A DNA stretch of 10,419 bases from Sulfurospirillum sp. UBA1314 (lineage in GTDB: Bacteria; Campylobacterota; Campylobacteria; Campylobacterales; Sulfurospirillaceae): the NCBI GenBank assembly GCA_002307095.1, contig DBTO01000031.1, positions 3,051 to 13,469 of the forward strand. Reading direction: 5' to 3'. A model generated the notes under the pieces. The model was not told the DNA's origin. It searched no databases and saw only the letters and a program-made list of their open reading frames with translations. Positions 6,414-10,419 of this stretch are shown here, one piece after another. The position numbers and the translations under genes are program-made. Each line of letters starts with the position of its first letter. Position 1 is the stretch's first letter.

Positions 6414-6824
6414 ATGGAAGAACTGATCCAATTATCGAGTCAACTGCATTTGGTTTTTATCATCCTTTTAGTTGTACTCATCGCCCTCAATCTCTATTTG
6501 CTCACAAGTGACAAAACATTTCTCAAACTCTCCAAAAGACTTGAACTCATCGCTCCTCAATACTACATTGTGCTCTCCGCCATCTTTTTCACCGGCATTA
6601 TCGTCATGGCGGTGCACCAATTTACCTTTTCACTTTCGGTGTGGGTGATGATTGTCGTTTGGGTCGGCATTGTCGCTTTTGGCATCAGAGGGCATAAAAT
6701 GTACAAAAGATTGGAGCGAACCGAGGAGTCTCAAAGCGCTTACAAACGCTATGCCATTAAAAAATACAGCCTTGATTTACTGGCCCTCGTTCTTACCAGT
6801 GCGCTCTTTTATACGGTGCATTAA
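6414..6824 (+). CDS. Small four-helix integral membrane protein
   Basis: A 136-residue membrane protein with four hydrophobic segments at about 12-30, 49-69, 74-91 and 118-133. Charged loops lie between them, strongly basic after helices 1 and 3 (KLSKRLEL; RGHKMYKRLER), placing those loops in the cytoplasm by the positive-inside rule. Histidines at 12 and 68 sit within helices 1 and 2, so haem or metal binding, as in CopD-like four-helix families, is conceivable but unproven. An in-frame ATG exists at 6375, but it lies inside the inverted-repeat element. The ATG at 6414 has GAAGGA (6399-6404) nine bases upstream and is preferred. rsmE starts directly at the base after its stop codon, so the two are co-translated. 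By position it would match C. jejuni Cj0157c, also an uncharacterised membrane protein (recalled). Function unknown. Confidence 0.82.
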   Translation: MEELIQLSSQLHLVFIILLVVLIALNLYLLTSDKTFLKLSKRLELIAPQYYIVLSAIFFTGIIVMAVHQFTFSLSVWVMIVVWVGIVAFGIRGHKMYKRLERTEESQSAYKRYAIKKYSLDLLALVLTSALFYTVH

Positions 6825-7493
6825 ATGCAGTTTGTTTATCATCCCAGTGCCGGCGAGCCAACACTCAAAGTAGATACGAGAGAGTACGAGCATCTCTTTA
6901 AAGTGCGTCGTATCAGTATGGGAGAGAAGCTTTTTTGGCGAAATTTGGAAGATACCTTTATCTATGCGTATGAAATTACCCAGATTGGTAAAAAAGAGGC
7001 AGAACTAGAACTTGTGTCTCAAAAAGAGTTGCCATTGTTACCTTCAAACGTTTTACATGTAGGCTGGAGTATCATCGATCCTAAGATCATTGAAAAGACA
7101 CTTCCGATGCTCAATGAACTCGGTGTTTCTAAGATCAGTTTTGTCTATGCCGAATTTTCACAAAAAGGGCATAAACTCGATTTGGAGCGCATGAAGCGTA
7201 TTTTGATTAACTCGTCTCAACAGTGTGGGCGAAGTCTGCTGATGCAGATCGAAGTGTTTGCGTCGCTTCAAACCTATTTAGAAGCATATCCGAAAAGTCA
7301 TGTCTTGGACTTTTCAGAGGTCAAATTACGTGGTGATGAAGCTATTAGTTCGATTTTGATTGGACCAGAGGGCGGATTTAGCCAAAAAGAGCGAATCGTG
7401 CTTCAAAATCAGCCGATTGTGGGTCTTACATGTAAGACTATTTTACGAAGTGAAACGGCTGTGGTGGCTGCGGCTTCCAAAATATTGGCATGA
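6825..7493 (+). CDS. rsmE: 16S rRNA (uracil1498-N3)-methyltransferase
   Basis: A 222-residue SPOUT-class RNA methyltransferase that methylates N3 of U1498 in 16S rRNA using SAM. It has the family's N-terminal PUA-like domain (1-70, HLFKVRRISMGE at 23-34) and then the knotted catalytic domain: EKTLPMLNELGVSKI (90-104), SSQQCGRS (130-137), IGPEGGFSQKE (179-189) and ILRSETAVVAA (206-216). Just before the last motif, the stretch usually occupied by LGxR reads LTCKT (201-205), and the DNA there is a 16-bp perfect palindrome containing the TTACATGTAA repeat. The ATG immediately follows the TAA of the membrane-protein gene with no separate strong ribosome site, so it is probably translated by coupling. 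It is slightly short for the family but complete. Confidence 0.93.
   Translation: MQFVYHPSAGEPTLKVDTREYEHLFKVRRISMGEKLFWRNLEDTFIYAYEITQIGKKEAELELVSQKELPLLPSNVLHVGWSIIDPKIIEKTLPMLNELGVSKISFVYAEFSQKGHKLDLERMKRILINSSQQCGRSLLMQIEVFASLQTYLEAYPKSHVLDFSEVKLRGDEAISSILIGPEGGFSQKERIVLQNQPIVGLTCKTILRSETAVVAAASKILA
7053..7062 (+). repeat. TTACATGTAG, one-mismatch variant of the repeat (in rsmE)
   Basis: Matches the recurrent decamer at 9 of 10 positions and keeps the inner palindrome TACATGTA (7054-7061). It encodes LHV in NVLHVGW (RsmE 75-81), the same residues as two copies in moeA. Confidence 0.55.
7426..7435 (-). repeat. TTACATGTAA repeat, copy 5 (in rsmE)
   Basis: Exact decamer extended to a 16-bp perfect palindrome, GTCTTACATGTAAGAC (7423-7438). 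The 13-bp word GTCTTACATGTAA is shared with copy 2 on the other strand. It encodes LTCK (RsmE 201-204). Confidence 0.85.
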
Positions 7494-7494
7494 C

Positions 7495-7523
7495 TTGAAA
7501 TAATGAATCTTTTGTGCTATAAT
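7495..7523 (+). promoter_or_regulatory. Strong sigma-70 promoter for rpmE-rsmI
   Basis: TTGAAA (7495-7500), a 17-bp spacer and TATAAT (7518-7523) with an extended -10 TG (7515-7516) make a near-consensus promoter, the best in the window. It starts 1 bp after the rsmE stop codon. Transcription should begin near 7530, giving a leader of about 60 bases before rpmE. Confidence 0.85.
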
Positions 7524-7531
7524 TTGCACCC

Positions 7532-7550
7532 TTTGGCAAGACGCGCCAAA
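7532..7550 (+). promoter_or_regulatory. Hairpin at the 5' end of the rpmE leader
   Basis: TTTGGC (7532-7537) and GCCAAA (7545-7550) form a six-bp stem with a seven-base loop at the predicted 5' end of the rpmE transcript. It could stabilise the mRNA or serve as a binding site for autoregulation by the ribosomal protein, as happens with many r-protein leaders. There is no U-run after it, so it is not an attenuator. Confidence 0.4.
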
Positions 7551-7590
7551 TAATAGATTTTATTTTTATGAACAATTAAGGAAAAGCATT

Positions 7591-7791
7591 ATGAAAAAAG
7601 ATATTCATCCAGAATATGTACCATGCGTTGTAACATGTGCATGTGGAAATAGTTTCGAGACTATGTCCAACAAAGCAGAGTTAAGAATTGATATTTGCAG
7701 TTCATGCCACCCATTCTTCACGGGCAGTGAGAAGATCGTGGATGCTGCAGGTAGAGTTGAGAAATTTAAGAAAAAATATAGCTTAAAATAG
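7591..7791 (+). CDS. rpmE: 50S ribosomal protein bL31 (zinc-binding type)
   Basis: A 66-residue ribosomal protein of the large subunit that helps bridge the 50S and 30S subunits. It is recognised from MKKDIHPEYV at the start and CHPFFTGSEKIVDAAGRVEKF in the second half. It is the Cys-containing, zinc-binding form: C16-x-C18 and C36-xx-C39 match the four ligands of E. coli L31, with one residue fewer between the pairs; C12 is additional. Zinc-binding bL31 acts as a zinc store in some bacteria, replaced by a Cys-free paralogue under zinc limitation; no such paralogue is in this window. The ATG follows AAGGAAA (about 7579-7585) at normal spacing, after a strong promoter. rsmI begins 12 bp after its stop. 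Confidence 0.98.
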   Translation: MKKDIHPEYVPCVVTCACGNSFETMSNKAELRIDICSSCHPFFTGSEKIVDAAGRVEKFKKKYSLK

Positions 7792-7803
7792 TTCTTAAAC
7801 CCA

Positions 7804-8616
7804 TTGATCTATTTCATTCCTACCCCTATAGGAAATTTAGATGACATCTCCGTTAGAAGCCTCAAACTTTTAACGGAGTGCAAAACCCTTTTCTGCGAAG
7901 ACACCAGAATCACCAAAAGACTTCTCTCCCTCCTTGCTCAAAGACATAACGTAACCTTTCATATCCAAAATTTTATCTCCATGCACTCACACAACGAAGA
8001 GGCTGTCTTGTCTACGATTGATAAAAAAATCTTTGAAGAGAGCGTAGGTTATCTCAGTGATGCAGGCATGCCGGGTATTAGCGACCCAGGAGCTGCATTG
8101 GTGCGTTTTTGCCAAGCAAATGCCCTAGCGTATGAGATTCTCCCTGGAGCGAATGCGGCTTTACTTGCGTATGTCACCAGTGGCATTAAAACCCATCAGT
8201 TTTTATTTTATGGTTTTTTATCGCACAAAGGAATGGACCGCCAAAACGAGCTGTTTGAAGTGTTGAACTCCCCTTACGCCCTCATTGTGTATGAATCGCC
8301 TCACCGGATTGAAAAATTGATCGAAGAGCTCGCCCAGTTTGCTCCCAATCGTCCAATATTTGCGATTAAAGAGGCAACCAAGCTGTATGAAAAACGTTTT
8401 TTTGGAACCTCTCTTGAAGTACAACAAGCATCCAAAACAGCGAATCTCAAAGGTGAGTGGGTTGTAGTGATTACGCCTGAAACAAAGCACGGTGGCGAAG
8501 CTATTACCAAAGAAGATTTGATCGATCTTGACCTTCCTCCCAAACAAAAAGCCAAACTTCTCTCGAAACTTACAGGTGTGAGTATCAAAGAGTGGTATAC
8601 GAAACTTCAAAATTAA
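7804..8616 (+). CDS. rsmI: 16S rRNA (cytidine1402-2'-O)-methyltransferase
   Basis: A 270-residue tetrapyrrole-methylase-fold enzyme that adds the 2'-O-methyl group to C1402 in the decoding centre of 16S rRNA. Motifs: PTPIGNLDDIS (6-16), CEDTR (31-35), SDAGMPGISDPG (85-96), PGANA (114-118), GFLSHKG (137-143), YESPHRI (163-169) and KGEWVVVI (216-223). The only start that keeps the conserved N-terminus is TTG at 7804. It stands in the same frame as rpmE, separated from its TAG by four codons, and no Shine-Dalgarno sequence is visible in the 12-bp gap, so expression likely depends on ribosomes finishing rpmE. The C-terminus carries the usual Lys-rich helical tail (247-269). Length is normal. Confidence 0.95.
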   Translation: MIYFIPTPIGNLDDISVRSLKLLTECKTLFCEDTRITKRLLSLLAQRHNVTFHIQNFISMHSHNEEAVLSTIDKKIFEESVGYLSDAGMPGISDPGAALVRFCQANALAYEILPGANAALLAYVTSGIKTHQFLFYGFLSHKGMDRQNELFEVLNSPYALIVYESPHRIEKLIEELAQFAPNRPIFAIKEATKLYEKRFFGTSLEVQQASKTANLKGEWVVVITPETKHGGEAITKEDLIDLDLPPKQKAKLLSKLTGVSIKEWYTKLQN

Positions 8617-8621
8617 TGTCC

Positions 8622-8653
8622 CTATTTTGTTACATGTAATCTCCTAAAAATAG
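8622..8653 (+). terminator. AT-rich stem-loop after rsmI, weak terminator candidate
   Basis: CTATTTT (8622-8628) can pair with AAAATAG (8647-8653) around the TTACATGTAA palindrome (8630-8639). It lies 5 bp after the rsmI stop. The stem is nearly all A-T and has no U-tract after it, so termination would be weak. Confidence 0.3.
8630..8639. repeat. TTACATGTAA repeat, copy 6 (intergenic)
   Basis: Exact decamer in the 91-bp gap between rsmI and rlmB, flanked by G and T so the palindrome does not extend. It lies 56 bases upstream of the predicted rlmB -10 box. Confidence 0.85.
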
Positions 8654-8694
8654 CATTTTACGCTAAAGCTAGTATTATTTTAAGCCAGTTTGGA

Positions 8695-8700
8695 TACAAT
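8695..8700 (+). promoter_or_regulatory. -10 box (TACAAT) close to the rlmB start
   Basis: TACAAT ends seven bases before the rlmB ATG at 8708, in an AT-rich region (TATTATTTT at 8673-8681). If used, transcription would begin at or within a base or two of the A of ATG, giving a leaderless mRNA. This fits the lack of a well-placed ribosome-binding site. Confidence 0.4.
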
Positions 8701-8707
8701 AATTGTC

Positions 8708-9391
8708 ATGATAATCTATGGAAAACAACTCTTTTTACATCTGTTAAATCACTATCCTTCAAGGATTGAGACGGTATTCTTGCCTAAAAAATGTGACCCT
8801 AAACTTTTTTCACAAATTGCACGTGTAACGCAAAAAATCTGTACGATTGATGAGCGGAAAGCACAAGCGTTGTGCCATGGGGGAAACCATCAAGGCTTTA
8901 TTGCCGAGATTAAGGATTTTGAACTTGCTTCGTTTAATGAAATAAAGCATGGTTCTTTCTTGGTCATTTTGGATGAAGTAACGGATGTGGGGAATATTGG
9001 TGCTATTGTACGTAGTGCGTATGCTTTTGGGGCAGATGGTTTGATTTTAAGTGGTATGAAAACATGCAACCTAGAGGCCATTTTACGTACCAGCAGTGCT
9101 GCAGCATTTGAATTACCCATTGCACTGTGTCCTTCAACACGCGACATGCTCAATGAACTCAAGCAAATAGGGTTTACACTCTATGGTGCGGACATGAGTG
9201 GTGTGGATGTGAAAGAAGTTACCTTTGCACCCAAACGGGCTTTGATTATGGGAAGTGAAGGCAAGGGCTTGTCTCCTAAGGTAAAAGAGCGATTAGATAC
9301 ACTTATTTCAATCAAAATGGCAAGAGCATTTGACTCTTTAAACGTGAGTGCTGCGGCTGCGGTACTGTGTGATAGGATTGCCAATGGATAA
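8708..9391 (+). CDS. rlmB: TrmH-family rRNA 2'-O-methyltransferase (RlmB-like)
   Basis: A 227-residue SPOUT-class SAM-dependent ribose methyltransferase. The three TrmH/SpoU motifs are intact: motif 1 DEVTDVGNIGAIVRSA (89-104, catalytic Arg102), motif 2 MGSEGKGLS (181-189) and motif 3 SLNVSAAAAVL (210-220). The short N-terminal domain, IYGKQLFLHLL through HQGFIAEI, is typical of RlmB, which methylates G2251 of 23S rRNA; other TrmH-family targets cannot be excluded. In motif 1 the usual DPxN reads DVGN. An upstream TTG (8690) is in frame, but homologues usually begin MI(V/I)YGKQ, so ATG 8708 is chosen. No proper Shine-Dalgarno sequence precedes it and a -10-like box ends seven bases before it. 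Its end overlaps the next gene by 8 bp. Position matches C. jejuni Cj0153c (recalled). Confidence 0.9.
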   Translation: MIIYGKQLFLHLLNHYPSRIETVFLPKKCDPKLFSQIARVTQKICTIDERKAQALCHGGNHQGFIAEIKDFELASFNEIKHGSFLVILDEVTDVGNIGAIVRSAYAFGADGLILSGMKTCNLEAILRTSSAAAFELPIALCPSTRDMLNELKQIGFTLYGADMSGVDVKEVTFAPKRALIMGSEGKGLSPKVKERLDTLISIKMARAFDSLNVSAAAAVLCDRIANG

Positions 9392-10307
9392 TGATATCAG
9401 GGTCTTAGAAAAGGTTGGTTTACAAGAGGTTTGCAAACGAACCCATATTGAAGTCAAGCAACTCGAATACATGATCAACAATCAGTATGATAAACTCAAT
9501 CAAGTCAATACTTTAGGGTTTGTCAAAATCTTATCTAGAGAGTATAAACTTGATTTAACCAATTGGCTTGAGGGATTTTATGATTATTGGGCTGAACACA
9601 GTGTGGAAGAAGATGCCCATAAAGATAAGATTTTTATTCGTGCTAAAAGCGATCGTTCCTCCAAAAAGAAAGCATGGCTTTTTCTGTTGATCTTTTTGAT
9701 CGCAGGTACCTTTGGAGTTGTCTCTATTTTTAAAGGCGAGATTAATATCGATCTTATGGCTCTGTTGGATAAAGCTAAAATCGAAACGAATCAGACCAGC
9801 GCGTTTCAAAGTGCCCCGATTGTGCAAGAAGCAGCTACTTCGCTTGGTGTCAAAGTAGAAGAGCGTGTTATTGAAACTAACAGTAGCAATAGCACGGTGC
9901 AAGCAGTTGTGGTGAGTATTGATGAGAATTTAACACGTAAAACCGAAGCGAATGATAGCAATGCTTCCAATATACCGCTTCCTATGTTGCCGGAATCCAA
10001 TACAACTTTGGTGAACACGGTTCCTAAAAACAATGCGATCATTATGCCAACAAAACGCATTTGGATCGGCTTTGTGAATCTTGAAACGTTTAATCGTAAA
10101 GAGAGTACCAGTGATCAAAACATTACCGTTGATTTGACCAAAAGTCAACTGATTAAAACAGGCAATGGCTTTTTTAAACTCTCTTATGATGGAAGTGTAG
10201 AAGATTTTACTGAACAAGGATCTACCCGTTTTTTAGTCGAAAATGGCGTAATCAAAAAAATATCTGAAGAAAAATTTATAGAGCTCAATCGAGGCAAAAA
10301 CTGGTGA
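9384..10307 (+). CDS. Bitopic membrane protein with sequon-rich periplasmic domain (RodZ-like layout)
   Basis: A 307-residue protein. Residues 1-70 are helical and cytoplasmic (EKVGLQEVCKRTHIEVKQLEYM resembles a degenerate helix-turn-helix). A basic patch (RSSKKK, 91-96) precedes one membrane helix (97-116). The rest is periplasmic: a low-complexity Asn/Ser/Thr-rich linker (about 134-215), then a small beta-rich domain (223-300, KRIWIGFVNLETF onward). The order HTH, TM, linker, beta domain recalls RodZ, but I cannot confirm homology. Seven matches to the bacterial N-glycosylation sequon D/E-x-N-x-S/T have their Asn at 136, 166, 182, 190, 193, 206 and 246, all on the periplasmic side. Its positional counterpart, C. 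jejuni Cj0152c, is as I recall a known N-glycoprotein. The ATG at 9384 has AGGA (9374-9377) six bases upstream and overlaps rlmB by 8 bp; upstream in-frame starts lack this. Confidence 0.85.
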   Translation: MDNDIRVLEKVGLQEVCKRTHIEVKQLEYMINNQYDKLNQVNTLGFVKILSREYKLDLTNWLEGFYDYWAEHSVEEDAHKDKIFIRAKSDRSSKKKAWLFLLIFLIAGTFGVVSIFKGEINIDLMALLDKAKIETNQTSAFQSAPIVQEAATSLGVKVEERVIETNSSNSTVQAVVVSIDENLTRKTEANDSNASNIPLPMLPESNTTLVNTVPKNNAIIMPTKRIWIGFVNLETFNRKESTSDQNITVDLTKSQLIKTGNGFFKLSYDGSVEDFTEQGSTRFLVENGVIKKISEEKFIELNRGKNW

Positions 10308-10419
10308 AAAAGCTATTCCTTATTCTAATCCTTTCGCTCTCTTTATTTGGAGGACAAACCCTTCAAGAGAAGATCAAAAGTTTCGTGGGTGCTTCCAAAT
10401 ATGAGACACAGAAAAATCT
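10304..10419 (+). CDS. Exported protein, 5' part only
   Basis: A reading frame open to the window edge. GTG at 10304 overlaps the TGA of the preceding gene (GTGA) and has GAGG (10291-10294) nine bases upstream. The 38 visible residues begin with a signal peptide: KK, a hydrophobic core LFLILILSLSLFGG, then the mature start QTLQEKIKSFVG. Cleavage is likely near residues 16-18. There is no lipobox Cys, so a soluble periplasmic protein is expected. Position corresponds to C. jejuni Cj0151c, a periplasmic protein of unknown function (recalled). Translation is coupled to the sequon-rich membrane protein, suggesting joint action in the envelope. Confidence 0.75.
   Translation, partial: MKKLFLILILSLSLFGGQTLQEKIKSFVGASKYETQKN

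Noticed and set aside
8218..8610. 130-residue minus-strand reading frame inside rsmI
   Set aside because: It is a shadow of the rsmI coding sequence with no recognisable domain.
1961..8639. TTACATGTAA as a transcription-factor operator regulon
   Set aside because: Five of the seven copies (including the variant) lie deep inside coding sequences and none overlaps an identified promoter, so a classical operator role does not fit, though a global DNA-binding protein is possible.
9348..9383. Longer start for the sequon-rich membrane protein
   Set aside because: It would overlap rlmB by 44 bp without a ribosome site; ATG 9384 is preceded by AGGA.

Overview
The window looks like chromosomal DNA of a Campylobacterota (epsilonproteobacterial) species, most like Sulfurospirillum or a close relative. 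The evidence is the moderate-to-low GC content, the protein sequences, a UbiA-type prenyltransferase of the kind used in futalosine-route menaquinone synthesis, a CetA/CetB-like energy-taxis pair, and a gene order that I recall matches the Campylobacter jejuni Cj0151c-Cj0166 region (from memory, not searched).

Layout. 1-1932 (+): a tight operon of a menaquinone prenyltransferase (TTG start), a soluble hypothetical protein and a membrane-anchored coiled-coil protein with a C-terminal helix-turn-helix-like segment. 1953-1978: a perfect 26-bp palindrome between convergent genes, probably a bidirectional terminator. 1986-3912 (-): a PAS sensor gene overlapping a chemoreceptor gene that carries a C-terminal zinc-binding CZB domain. 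Together they resemble a two-protein energy-taxis receptor. 4062-5030 (+) moaA and 5012-6166 (-) a divergent moeA overlap tail to tail by 19 bp. 6221-6390: a 170-bp near-palindromic element resembling a MITE. 6414-7493 (+): a small four-helix membrane protein and rsmE. 7495-8616 (+): a strong promoter, then rpmE and rsmI. 8695-10419 (+): rlmB, possibly leaderless, a bitopic protein packed with bacterial N-glycosylation sequons, and the start of an exported protein.

Functional themes. The window joins respiratory quinone and molybdenum/tungsten cofactor synthesis (mqnP, moaA, moeA), energy taxis (PAS plus chemoreceptor), and ribosome maturation (rsmE, rpmE, rsmI, rlmB). No phage, CRISPR or defence genes are seen.

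The most unusual signal is not a gene. The 10-bp palindrome TTACATGTAA occurs exactly six times, plus one 9/10 match, where about 0.02 copies would be expected by chance. Four copies share the longer word TTACATGTAAAG. The copies lie inside genes in different reading frames, between genes, and at the heart of the bidirectional terminator. I know of no described function for this repeat. No intergenic stretch exceeds 300 bp; the longest (6167-6413) holds the moeA promoter and the MITE-like element.
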